A DNA stretch of 64,000 nucleotides from Glomus cerebriforme (Eukaryota; Glomeromycota; Glomeromycetes; Glomerales; Glomeraceae), in NCBI GenBank assembly GCA_003550305.1, contig QKYT01000100.1, positions 93,724-157,723 on the forward strand, read 5' to 3'. Numbering within the stretch: position 1 is the first letter of the stretch; every line of letters begins with the position of its first letter. The position numbers were made by a program, and so were the translations under genes. The notes under the pieces were generated by a model. The model had not been told where the DNA came from. It did no database searches and worked only from the letters and a program-made list of their open reading frames with translations. Positions 45,832 to 58,100 of this stretch are shown one piece after another.

Positions 45832-47880
45832 TTAAAATCTTCTCAGACTCCCATCCCTCCCAGCTGCATATATAAAATTTCCATTATCTATCACTCGAAT
45901 AGAATATATCGGATCCATGTCAAAACCAATAAATTCTTGTGATGCTTGAGAAATATTGCTTGTCAAACCGGTCGGAATTTGGAATGCAGAACCGTCGCCT
46001 ACATAAGTTCATAAACAAATGTCAATTACATATAAATTTATATATTGTAAATATTATAGTACCTTGGCCGACTAAAAGATCGCCCGTCTCTTCAATGAAA
46101 ATCAAATCGTGGATTGTTGAATCATTTCTTTGAATTGCGAACAAATCTTTGCTAAAGAATCAAAATGTCATAAGTGACATTTGTAAAGTTTCAAATATAA
46201 TGTGATGATAGTAATAATAAATACTTTATATTCCGAATATCAAAGACTTCAATAACTCCTTCAGCAGATCCGACAGCGACGAAGTTATGTTTAAATGAGT
46301 AAGCACAAGCATGTAAAGGTACATTTCGATATGACTTCGTGGTGAATGCCTGGTATTTGAAACATAAATTCATAATTACACTCAATCATAATAAAGGATA
46401 GCATCAGAATATATACAAACTTCTTCTTTGCTAATTAGATCAATTCCATTAATACTACCATCTTCTAGTACACATATTACAAGCTTATCATTTGTTGCAA
46501 CTTCACGCGAATCTAAAAAGCAATACAAATAAAATAAACAATTTATTCTGATAATATAACTACTTGAATTAATAAAAACCTTACCCAATTCATCATTAGA
46601 TTTTCTTTCAATGTTAGATTCAGAAGGAAACAACCCAAGAGAAATCTTATTGACAGCACAGGTATAATTTCCCATAGCACGTATAATACTAGCCGAGCCT
46701 CAGATATTTATAAAAATTAAATATTCAGAACTGAAAAGTAAACTCGAAATTAAGGGCAAAATTGCATAGTATAAATACCACAATCCCATAATCGAATAGT
46801 ACCATCTCGTGCTGAAGCTATTTAATTGCATTAAAATAATATTAATGATTAGGAATCCTTTAAATACGTTATAACGAAAAAAATAAACTTACACAGAACA
46901 TTTCTGCCTCTGTCTATTATAGCTGAATCAGTCACCCCTTTGGTGTGTCCCTTAAAGGTAACCGGATTACTTCCGTCCAATGCTGACCAAATTCGCAATT
47001 GAAAATCTGATGCACCACTTAGTATCACTATAAAATGGTTAAAAATCAGCAAATCGCATGAATTAATAGGATATAATACATATTTTCTTTGAGTACCTTG
47101 ACCGGAAGGAAAGAAGCGACAAGTAGTAATATCAGCTAAATGTCCTTTCAATTCTCTCTATATAATAAGCTAAAATGAGTAAATTTCAAAAAGAGAATAT
47201 AACAATTATATTATTTACTACTTACCCTTACACTTCCATCTCTTGTATCACCCACTTTCAGTAATCCTTCATTATCACCAGTAACGAATAATTCACCGCC
47301 AGGTGAAATATCCATTGATTTAATCTATTAAAAAACACGAAAAAGATAATTGTAATTAAACTCGGTATGTATGTATATACGGTATGTTAAAGTACTACTT
47401 ACCGCGGAAGTATGTAATGTTTTAAAGACGGCTTTTGTCCCTTTTATGATTGTTTTCATAATTCCGAGTTCCTCACATGAAGCATAAAAGGAATACTAAA
47501 TGAATCATATTTCATTTGTTGGTCATTCAGAAAACTACGGTAGTTGAAAAAGAAATAATTGAAGCCTGACAAGCACATTTGTTATTTTTTCAACTACAAT
47601 ACCATCCTTTCCAGTGAGTTCTACAGAATGAGTTTCAGCAAAACTTCTTTTAACTTGAACAGACCCATGAATTGACGCAGAACCTAGAGAATACTTTATT
47701 GTAAATGAAGAAATGCGTAGAGTATTATATACCTGACTATATAATACCTTTACGATAACACGACACCCAAAAAGTCTCGGAAGCAACTGTCCCACGAAGA
47801 ACGTCGGAAATCACTTCTGTCCAATCTGACTGTACGGTTACTTGAGGTATGTGAATTGGGTTATTGATTTCGTTTGGCAT
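45832..47880 (-). CDS. RPN14: Proteasome base assembly chaperone, WD-repeat (Rpn14/PAAF1), 417 aa, 12 exons
   Basis: Exons 47880-47748, 47683-47577, 47495-47403, 47324-47226, 47157-47097, 47027-46893, 46817-46779, 46698-46585, 46512-46421, 46349-46225, 46151-46063 and 45998-45832 keep frame throughout (1254 nt). The N-terminus (VTVQSDWTEVISDVL) and the WD core match PAAF1: IKSMDISPGGELFVTGDNEG, GHLADITTCRFFPSGQ, LSGASDFQLRIWSALDG, FKGHTKGVTDSAIIDRGRNV, SSARDGTIRLWDCGS and AAGRDGSLRRF. The family binds Rpt ATPases (Rpt6 in yeast) and chaperones assembly of the 19S base. Length equals yeast Rpn14 (417 aa). One oddity: a normally Trp-Asp blade end reads Gly-Asp (KVGDTRDGS). The intron before exon 10 uses donor GTTTGT; the alternative reading runs into a stop. 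Confidence 0.9.
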
Positions 47881-48290
47881 ATTTCCGTCTCAAAATTCAA
47901 AGTGTAAATTTTATCATCCAATCATCATTATCTTGATAATGCTGTCTGATCGGGTTACACCGACCAATAAAATTCGCCGGGGATCAAAAAAAACCGATCG
48001 TGCTGGGTCGGGTTACACAATCGAACAGCTCGAACAACTCCTGGGACCATAATAACGAAACTTTACATATTTTGATATTTCAGATATTTCTTCATGTACC
48101 GCTGAGGTTATCATTTTAATAAATTTTGAGAAATATTAGAAATATTGATATTAAATAAATTTAAATGTGAAGACAAATAAAATTTTTTGTTATAATAGAT
48201 CTAATTCATCCATGTTCAAATAATGTTTGTACAACTGTCAATTTTGATACCACTGGCAGAAATTTTGATTCAGTAACCTATTTATTTTCG
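47881..48290. promoter_or_regulatory. Shared divergent promoter of RPN14 and TLG2
   Basis: Only 410 bp separate the two start codons, so both promoters must lie here or overlap. It contains a 37-codon open frame (ATG at 47939, stop 48052) with unusually GC-rich sequence (CGGGTTACAC-like twice, CGCCGGGGATC), upstream of TLG2 and on the same strand. Confidence 0.6.
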
Positions 48291-49648
48291 ATGACGACCA
48301 GAAGCCGAACACTTCTATTTTTACAATATCGTAATTCTTTTAGAATTCATTCCCGACCTTCAGCTACTACTTCGAGTGTCTATGATTCTTATAATACTTC
48401 GGAACAAGCTGGTTTAATAGAAAGCTCAGATCATGTTATAGAACTTTCTGTTTTACCGCCAAAATGGTGATTCTTTAGATCTACGGTTATGAAAACTTTA
48501 GATCTTGCGAGCATTTCGTCTTAAACTATTGTTTTATCACTCATTGTAGGGTAGATATAGTTGATGAGGTGGACGATGATATTGACCAAATAAAAAATCT
48601 CCGTAAGTCATAAACTAACATTAAATATGTAAAATCTAAGGGGTTTTCCTAATTTTTTTTGTATTTTTAATTTGTAGTTCCAACGCTAGAATCTCTTCAT
48701 AAAAAACATATTCTTCCGGGATTTGATGATCGAACCGAAGAAGAGGAAGAAATAGAACGATTAACGGATGAAATAACACACGTAATTAACACGATTAATT
48801 ATTCTTTTTTAATTATAATAATTATAATCAACTTTTGATACTTTTAGTTGTTCCAACAATGTCAATGGAAAATTAAACGAATTGCAAATGAGAGTTTATC
48901 ATCAACGGTATCAAATCAAGAACGAGCAATGAGCAAAAATATTCAAACATCGTTAGCTTCAAAATTACAAGAATTATCATCGAGTTTCCGAAAGCAACAG
49001 GCATCTTATATGAAAAGTAGGTTTCAAATTTGTTTTAAGAAACAATTTTTCAAAGAAAAAAACTAATTGAAGTATTTATGTATATATATAGAACTTAAAG
49101 GAAGAGAGTCTAAAAGTTCAGGATTGTTTTTAATAGAAAATAACGATTCGAATGAAAATGATTTGGAATTGGTATGAGAAAAACGTAATTTAATGTAAAC
49201 GTTGGATTGATGTCATTAATTTAGTTATATATTTTAGGGATTTACACAAAATCAACTTGCACTTGCGGCATCTTCGGAGGCAATGATTTCGCAACGAGAA
49301 CGAGAAATAAATGAAATCGCAAAATCTATACATACAATAGCAGACATTTTTAAGGAGCTTCAAACACTTGTAATTGATCAAGGAACTTTATTAGACCGAA
49401 TTGATTATAATGTTGAGCAAATGAGTGTTAATGTTAAATCTGCTGTCAAAGAATTAGATAAGGTAAAAAAAAGTTTATTTTGGTTAAAAATTTTTTGGTA
49501 ATTTATCCTAAAACTTTCTTTTGTTGTTTTTTAGGGTGCACAATATCAAAAGAGAACTAGAAATCGAAAAATAATCCTACTTTTATTGTTATTAATTTTC
49601 GGACTTATTATTATTCTTATATTTAAGCCTCATCATCGAGATGTTTAA
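48291..49648 (+). CDS. TLG2: Qa-SNARE of the Tlg2/syntaxin-16 family, 306 aa, 7 exons
   Basis: Exons 48291-48466, 48550-48602, 48678-48781, 48848-49016, 49092-49171, 49238-49462 and 49535-49648 keep frame (921 nt). The N-terminus MTTRSRTLLFLQYRNSF matches the family's Sec1/Munc18 (Vps45)-binding peptide. A helical Habc region follows (PPKWVDIVDEVDDDIDQIKN to LASKLQELSSSFRKQQASYM). The SNARE helix (about 213-269) contains ELQTLVIDQGTLLDRIDYNV with the zero-layer Gln242. A C-terminal membrane anchor (IILLLLLLIFGLIIILIF) is followed by a short lumenal tail. Tlg2/STX16 mediates endosome-to-trans-Golgi fusion. All hallmarks are present. Confidence 0.93.
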
Positions 49649-50301
49649 TTTATTTTTATATTTTAATTTTATTCTTCTAAATATTTTTTATTAATCGGTA
49701 AAAACTTTAATAGTGTACAATATATAATTTACAAAGTAAGATCGTAGAATTCTTTTTTTTTAAAAAAAAAAACATATTATCTGTGATTAAAAAAGTTACA
49801 AGATGACGAAAATATTTTATATTATTTTAAAATATTATTTAATCAAAGTATCAAACTACATTACTTCGAAATGTAAGGTGGGCGAAATGTTAAACACTTT
49901 AGAATAGTTCAATCAATAATTTTCTTAAGACATTAAAATAATTTACTATTAATTTCTTTTTTCTTTGTCACTAACATCCAATGAACTTTAAGTATAATAA
50001 AAACCTATCAAATGATCTTGAACATCAAGTCATTACTAATTTTGTCAATATTTGGAAATTTACACTTTTTCCGAACATTTTTGATGATTTGATCCATGTT
50101 TCGTTTCGCTATCCTAAGAGAATTTTATGCAAATTTCCGGGTTGAACTTGTACTTTTTCCCTATTACACGATTTTAATATTAATGGAGGTTGTTTAAAGA
50201 ATTTCAAACAATATGTTGAATTGTTTTAACAGAACTGTTTTCTAATACACATATATGTTCTATTGGTGCGATATAAGAATACATATTGTTTTAATAATTT
50301 T
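49649..50301. other. Convergent 3' intergenic region (TLG2 / TFB1M)
   Basis: AT-rich sequence between two stop codons; no gene seen. A-rich and T-rich tracts near 49760-49790 are plausible termination regions. Confidence 0.5.
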
Positions 50302-51951
50302 TTATTTTGATATTTTTATATTTTTGGGAATCGATACAGAATTATCATGAAATAATTTTGTTAAATAGCAAAACTGTTCCGCAGTTAAATTCTCAGGTCG
50401 TAATGACATATCAACGTTCAATTGTTCGATGATTTTGAAGATAGTTTCTTTTTTGTCTTCTGAAAATTTCTTTTGTAATTTGCTGTGGCGCGTAATTTTT
50501 ATATACGAGTTAAAATTGTACTAATCTTAATAATTTATCTTATAAAGAAAAAAAAAAAGCGCGTACTTGAATATTGAATTTATTGTTTTCCGCCGGAATA
50601 AATAAAAATGTCCAACGATTTCTTCCAACAAATCAACAGGAGCTAGATGTAAAGAGATCAAACGAATAAGATAACGATGCCACTTATAAATATAAATCAA
50701 TAATTATTATTACCTTTCAAGAACGGATTAGGTAAAGCTTTTAATTGAATTATACTTGCATCAACCTTTATAGATTTCAGCGTTATTACAAACATATAAT
50801 TTATTCTGTGTAATATAGAAACCATTATTATTACCTTTGGACGAGGTACAAATACACTAGAAGGTACCTCATAAATCTTTTTAGCTTCACAAAAACTTTG
50901 CACCAAGACTGACATCCGACCACGTTGTGGACTGATTGTATCAGCTACAATTCTCTTTGGTTTATAATAAATAAGAAATAAAATCTTCTGTATGACTAAA
51001 TCATTTGTCATCAAATAGATACATACTCACATCTCCAACCTCTTTTTGAAACATTAATGTCATTGTAATGTTAGGAAATTTAAAGATGCCTGATTGATTG
51101 GATAACATTTTTATCCATTGTACGAGAAATAGAGATGCAATATTAAACGGAAGATTTCCAATTAGATGTAAATTAGATCCTGTTATGATGTATAAGTTAA
51201 AAAAATATTCTCAAAAAATTATATATTACTTTAATAAGCGAGGAATACCTAGAATTCTAGATTCGTCTATATGCGCAGCTTCCATGATCTTTCCATGGTC
51301 GATTTCCAGCATATCACCTTTTATTATCTAAAAAAAAAAAGATTGCAATAGTCATTTCTTGTAAATGTACCATAACGAAAATTATCCGAAATGTATTTAC
51401 TTTTAAAGCATGTTCTGAAGCTTCAGCTAATTGCTATTGAAAAAAATTTTATCAGTCAATAAATTTATGGTTAGAGAACAATCGGGATTAATAATTCGCA
51501 ATAATCTTACCATAAGAGTAGGTAAAAATCGGGAATCCTTCTCTATAGCTACGATGTTAGAAATTCCCGTTTCTAATATTGACCTTGTTAACAAACCAGG
51601 CCCTGAAAAAAAAATTATTTCCTTTATAATTTATTTTAACGACTGGTTAAAGGTAATAGCATCTAATAAAAGTGCTCACAGTACCGGGTCCAACTTCAAC
51701 GACAAGCGTATCATTTTGACTTATATTCGCGCATTTTACAATTTTATCTAGCATATATAAAAAAGAATAAAAAAAAAAAAGTTAATTCAATGGCAATTCG
51801 ATTAATTCGATTAAACATAATAATAACCTGTAATATTTTTATCAAAAATAAAATTTTGGCTAAGCTGAGATTTTGCTGTTAAACCATATATTTTTACCAG
51901 GTCGCGAACGGCTAGTAACTTTGGAAATTGTCTAGGTAGCATTTTTAACAT
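50302..51951 (-). CDS. TFB1M: Mitochondrial rRNA dimethyladenosine transferase / mtTFB family, 322 aa, 10 exons
   Basis: Exons 51951-51828, 51747-51685, 51602-51511, 51433-51401, 51327-51249, 51179-51031, 50954-50835, 50765-50714, 50642-50567 and 50482-50302 keep frame (969 nt). KsgA/Dim1 motifs: LTAKSQLSQNFIFD (N-terminal motif), VEVGPGPGLLTRSIL (SAM-binding motif I), AIEKDSRFLP (acidic SAM contact), GDMLEID, and LIGNLPFNIAS with the NLPF catalytic motif (139-142). The C-terminal helical domain has RMSVLVQSF, VFVPRPKVDASIIQLKALP and LFRRKTIN. The spacing of NLPF and the FRRK motif fit mitochondrial TFB1M better than Dim1 or KsgA. Predicted role: N6,N6-dimethylation of two adjacent adenines in the small mitochondrial rRNA. 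The early basic residues could be a targeting peptide; the upstream in-frame extension has no ATG. Confidence 0.9.
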
Positions 51952-52158
51952 AGGTTTCTTGATGGAACATATATCAATAAATTCGATTGATTGGTTTGTC
52001 CAAATCACGTTTTGATCTAGCTAGATTTATTTAAAATTGATGATGTCAGCAATGAAATAATATAAATCGTGAAAAAAACCAGGTTCAAAGCCTCATTGTT
52101 GATTTGCACTTTGGATTCCTCTGTTCACAATAAAGAAAATAATGTGCCCCTCCCCATT
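51952..52158. promoter_or_regulatory. Shared divergent promoter of TFB1M and NOT1
   Basis: Only 207 bp lie between the TFB1M ATG (51951, minus) and the NOT1 ATG (52159, plus). Frames from both genes extend into it without ATG, so it must hold both 5' UTRs and a compact bidirectional promoter. Confidence 0.6.
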
Positions 52159-55100
52159 ATGAACAGTGAGGAACCATCTTTCACGTCCTTCTCCCCACCG
52201 CCTGTTAACAGTAACTCTTCTACAGCAAAGACGTCGTCCACTACGCCTCATCACCTGAGATCTTCTCAAACGAGCTTAACCACCATTGTAAAAGCTCAAA
52301 TTTCCTTCCTGTTGTCTATCCTTTCGGCTGACAATTACGCTCGCAACGTAGCCGAGATTAATTCTGTAAGTTTTATTTATATTTACATGCACTTTTGCTG
52401 TTAGATCTCCATAACTATATATCATTAAGAAAGTTATAGTTATAAATGTTTGTGCCACAGATTTTATTACGGTAAAATTTTAAATTTTTTAAACTTATAT
52501 GCTATTTAATTTTAAAATATAGCTTATAGACCAACACGGCCAGGATACACAATTTCATTTATTAAGACGACTTCTTATTGCGAATCAATCTAGAATTTGT
52601 AATACTGGAGCCCGTAGCTCAGAATTGCTCAATCATTCCTTGAGCTATCGTCTATTAATTGAAAAAGTTATAGAAGCTGCAAGTGATCCTGCTCTCTCGG
52701 CCGTTTTCTGTGAAGCTTTAAATTCAATAGATCATAGCGATTCTTTTAAAGATCTTGACTTAAACAGTTTTTTAAAACACGTTGGAATTAATCCAGCAGA
52801 AAAGGTTGGACTTTGTATTTCATTGTTATCAGCAAATAGGAAGGAAATTGTAGAACAAGGTAGGTTCATTTACAAAAATATTGATGTTATAATTTTAAAT
52901 GCCACCAGATCATAACAATTTTTTGGTAAATCAATTTATAGCACGCGAAATTATTAAACAAAATTTTGATCCGTTAGTCGAAGCTTTAGATCAATCAATT
53001 CATTTATCAGATAAACTTCGACAACATTTAATTGTTCATTTCGAAGCCAAAAAAATAGATTCTTTACCTACTCAAACGTAAGTACAATCATTATGTTTCA
53101 TATTTAATGTAATAAATACTGATTTTCAATAAAATAAATGTATTTAGTAAAACTGAAATGGGAGAATCAAGTGACCAATCTCGGGTGACATTGTCCAAAA
53201 TTATGCACGATTCGGGCTATAATTGTTGTAGTTCTACTAATGCATTCCGAAATATTTTGAATCAATTGGGAGTGACGTCAACTGAATCTGGTGAAATTAT
53301 CAGAGATGACGATGTTGCTCAAGCTATTGGTATGATAGCAAGAACACATTCCAATCTTGAGGATGATAGTACGTGGAACCAAGGCATCGATCTCCAAGAA
53401 CATAAGCAGACATGGGATATTGAAATTTTCGTGTCAACTTTAGTAGAACTGGTTAGTAACTAAGAAATATTTTAAGTTTCCCAAACATTTTAGCATTTTA
53501 GACATTTTAAGGATGGAAAAATGATTGACACATTGCTATTATTTGAAAAATATTTTACTTATTTTAATACATTTATAATTTTTTTTATTTCTAGCAACCC
53601 CATTTAGATTGGAGTAAAGTGATAGAAAAGTTAGATTATCCAGAGTTTAATATTCATGATACAAAGGGTTTAGAAATAATTTTATCAACTTTCAAGAAAG
53701 CAGTTAAGGTAAATCAAATTATTATTATTATTATTATTATTGTATTTTAAAACAGAATTTATATCTTTCCTTCGTGATATAGGATCGACAGCAATTTCCC
53801 TTGCACGTGTTTTGGAGACATTGGAAGAATATTAATGGGCAATTTAGCTTCTTACGTCGTATAGTACAAGCACCTCCTGAAGTTTTTAACATTAATGATT
53901 ACCCCGTGCAGAAGGTTTTATCGGTGGATGATTTTGCAACATCAAATGCAAATCTAAAATCAATGTCTGGAATGCTTACAGCAAATCCATGGAATTCAGT
54001 AGAATTGATAGAAACTATGATCAAAATGGCTGATACTGACCTTTTTGAAGACGTTAGACAGCTGTTCGAAAGAGCGGCTAAACAAACTCCTGAAGTCATA
54101 TGTTTAGGGCTTGCTCAAGTACAAGTAAATATCGTTATTATAGACATATATAATTTTTGTTTTTATTTATCATTTAAAAATTTCAATTGATATAATCTTG
54201 TAGAAACCATGGAATCCATTACATCAAGAAATTGTGAACAGATTAGTTTCGATATTCTTAGCCGGTCATTCAAGTTCGGCACCTGTTCTTACACGATTGT
54301 GGCAAGTTAACAAGAACCTCTTCATTGAAGGATGCCTTGAAATGTATAAAAAGGATGCCATGACCGTATCAAGGATATTAGATATTGCACAAGATTTAAA
54401 GGTAAATTATTACTTTACATGATTATTAAAAGATAATTTTTTTAGTAATTCTTAATATTATTTATCTTTTTGGATTTTTTGTCAACAGATATTGAATCCA
54501 CTTTTAGCGGTTCAGCCATTTTCTTTCTCAATTGATTTGGCAGCTCTTGCTTCACGTAGAGAATACCTTAACTTAGAAAAATGGTTACAGGACAATATTA
54601 ATGATTTTGGTGATTCATTTGTTCACGATTGTTTGGAATTTCTCAATCAAAAAATTTCTATGGAAGTTACACGCGAAAGCAATGGCAACCTTCAATCAGT
54701 AAAACTTACTGGTGACGTGTTTGCTATTTTTCTACGTATTCTCTCAAACAGGTTTGATATCTATTAATATTTTTTTCCGAATACACATCTTAACAATGAT
54801 TTAACTTTCTTCAATACTTCATTTATAAAGTTCAATGTCTCCGGCAAATTCTGAATTGTTCAAAGAGATTAATAATACATCTATACATGTCTATCCACGC
54901 CTCTTGTCTTCGTCCTCTGCTGAAGGAAATGCGCCAGATCAAACTTTCACAGCTGATATAGAAGAAGAAGCAAACTCATATTATGAACGGGTATACCGAC
55001 AAGAAATCGGCATTGAGGATTTTATTAAGCTTTTACAGAGGTTTAAACATTCTGAAGATAATAGAGAAAACCAAATTTTTTCTTGTATGGTGCACAACTT

Positions 55101-58100
55101 GTTTGACGAATATCAGTTTTTCCCAAAATATCCACAAAGAGAATTGACGATCACTAGTGTAATATTTGGGTCACTCATTCAATATCAACTAGTGATGTAT
55201 GAAAAGCTTGGTTATGCTCTTCGTTATGTTTTAAACGCACTTAGGAATCCTGCGGACTCTAAAATGTTTAACTTTGGAGTTCAAGCTTTATTACAATTTA
55301 AATCTCGTCTTCCAGAATGGCCACAATACTGCTCACATCTTTTGCAGATTTCACAGCTCCAACAAAGTCATCCTGAAATTGTACAATATGTTAGGTCTAC
55401 ACTTGCTCTTAATGCGAATAAGAGTAGTTCTACTACAGTTGCTGCTACTTCCGCTATTACAACTTCTACTACTGTTAGTAGTAATAGCAATATTGAACAA
55501 TCTGTTTCCAAAGTTGCAAATAATAGTTCAAGTGCAGATGTTAACTCTAATAACAAACCTGCATCCGAACAAAGTAATAAAATTATCGATAGACCAGCCT
55601 TCACTGCTTTGAACCTTGATACATTATTGGCCGCTGATAAAGTTGATTATGAAGTTCCAAGCGAAGCAGTTCAGGATAAAATTCTTTTTATCATCAACAA
55701 TGTTGCTCAAAGTAATTTAGAAACTAAAGTTTCTGAGATGAAAGATATTCTCAAGGAATCTCATTATCGTTGGTTCGCTAATTATCTAGTTGTAAAAAGG
55801 GCTAGCATTGAACCAAATTATCATCAACTTTATCTTCAATTCCTTGAGTCGCTAGAAAGTCAATCACTCTGCCGTCACGTTTTACATGAGACATTTGCAA
55901 ATATCAAAGTTCTTTTGAATTCAGAAAAAACTGTACAATCATCATCTGAACGTTCTTTATTGAAAAATCTCGGATCATGGCTTGGTGGTATGACACTAGC
56001 TAAAAATAAACCTATTAAACATAAGAATATTGCATTTAAGGTTGTAATTAGTTTATTATTTATGTTGCATGGTTTTTTTTCTTTAGCATGCTGACCTTTT
56101 TTTTTCTCGGTTAGGAACTTTTGGTTGAAGGATATGATAACAATAGGTTAATAGTGGCTATTCCTTTTGTATGTAAAGTACTTGAGCAAGCAAGCAGAAG
56201 TAAGGTTTTTAAACCACCAAATCCATGGTTAATGGCTATTCTCAAGTTATTGGTGGAATTATATCAATTTGCGGATTTAAAACTCAATCTTAAATTCGAA
56301 ATTGAAGTTCTTTGTAAGAGTTTAGAAATTGAACTTAAAGACATAGAACCGACAACGATCCTTAAAGATCGACCGCCAAAGGAATTTGTTGCAAATCAAA
56401 CAGACAAACTTGCACAAGAATTTGATAAATGGTCTACCAACAAATTACCACAAGTTCATATTCCGTCCACACAAACCAGCCATCATTCTCCTTTACCACT
56501 AATTGATGAACCTGTTACGAACTTGGGGCAATTCATTACAATCAATCCTAGTATACCAGGTGCATTTGCAAATCAAGGGCTAAGAAAGCTTGTTCATATG
56601 GCTATTGATAGAGCCATCCGTGAAATCATTACTCCAGTAGTTGAAAGATCTGTGACTATCGCTGGAATTTCAACACGAGAATTAATAATTAAAGATTTTG
56701 CAATGGAACCAAATGAAGAAAAGATGAGAAATGCAGCCCATTTAATGGTACAAAATTTGGCTGGTAGCTTAGCTTTAGTAACATGTAAAGAACCATTGAG
56801 AATTAGTATGGCAAATCATTTGAGAACTTTACTTTTGCAGAATGGATTTAGTGAACAAAGCATATCCGAACAAGCAATTCTTATAGTTGTAACTGATAAT
56901 CTTGATTTAGCTTGTACTTTTATTGAAAAAGCAGCTATGGATAAGGCAGTTCCTGAAATTGATGATTCATTGGCTTCATCATTCAGTAATCGCAAAAAAC
57001 ATCGGGAAAGAACTGGTCAGCCATATTATGATATGTCAGTTTATTCTGGTATTTCACGCTATATGAGTACCCTACCTGAACCATTACGATTGAAGCCTAA
57101 TGGTTTATTGCCTCAGCAATTGAGAGTATACGAAGATTTTTCTCGTATTCCACGTATAAGTAATCAGGCTGCGGAGATTTATAATGATCGTAATGTAAGA
57201 CCTAGTATGCTTAGAGGTCAAGATTTTATTAGTCATCCTTATAATCCTGCTGAAATGACATTTGATGGTCCACAAACACAAATGCCAATTACAGCTCACC
57301 AGAGCTTGGAGAAATTTGCACAATATCTTTCGGAATTAGAAAAATTGATAAGTAAATCACCACATGCTTCTTGGGCATCTCTACCTTCTAACCACGATAT
57401 TCGTTTGCTAGTCAAAGAAATTCCTTTATTGGCTACTCAATCATTTAACCGGGATGAGACAGCATTACATTTTTCGCAAAAAGTTGTTCAATTATTGTAT
57501 AAGAACGATTCAAATCTTTCACGAGAGGTGTATGTTATACTTCTTGAAAAGCTTTGTGAAATTTCCTACAAAGTCAACAAAGAAGTTACTGCTTGGTTGA
57601 TTTATGCAGATGATGAGGTAAGGTGTTTAATATTTACTTATTACTAATTTATTAACATTTAATTAATTTATTTTTAAAATCTCAAAATTTTCATTTAGCG
57701 CAAATTTATTGTACCAGTAGTTGTTGCTTTGATCAAAGCCGGTCTTATTAATGTCAATGACCAAGATACTCAACTTGCAAAACTCATTGAAAATGGAAGA
57801 CCAACTGTTATCGATTTTACCACAAAATTAATACGAGAATGCGTTTTAAGAGATCCTCCCTATGTTAAACGTAATGATTTTGTTGATTCATTAGATGCTC
57901 TTGCTAGATTAGCGCAACGTGGAAAGGCTCCTGATGCGTAAGCAATAAAAAATTCAATGGATTAATGAATTTTTGATATTTTTTTTTTCGATATTTATTT
58001 ATTTTATTTTTATTTAATAGTGTTATTCAGCTTCTAGATGATTTGAGGCCACGGGTAAATCGAGAAATTCCTAACAAGGATGATATGGGATTGCGTGATC

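Noticed and set aside
55368..55604. Open frame antisense to NOT1
   Set aside because: Lies within the Ser/Thr/Asn-rich linker of NOT1; the sense frame is conserved, the antisense one is a codon-bias shadow.
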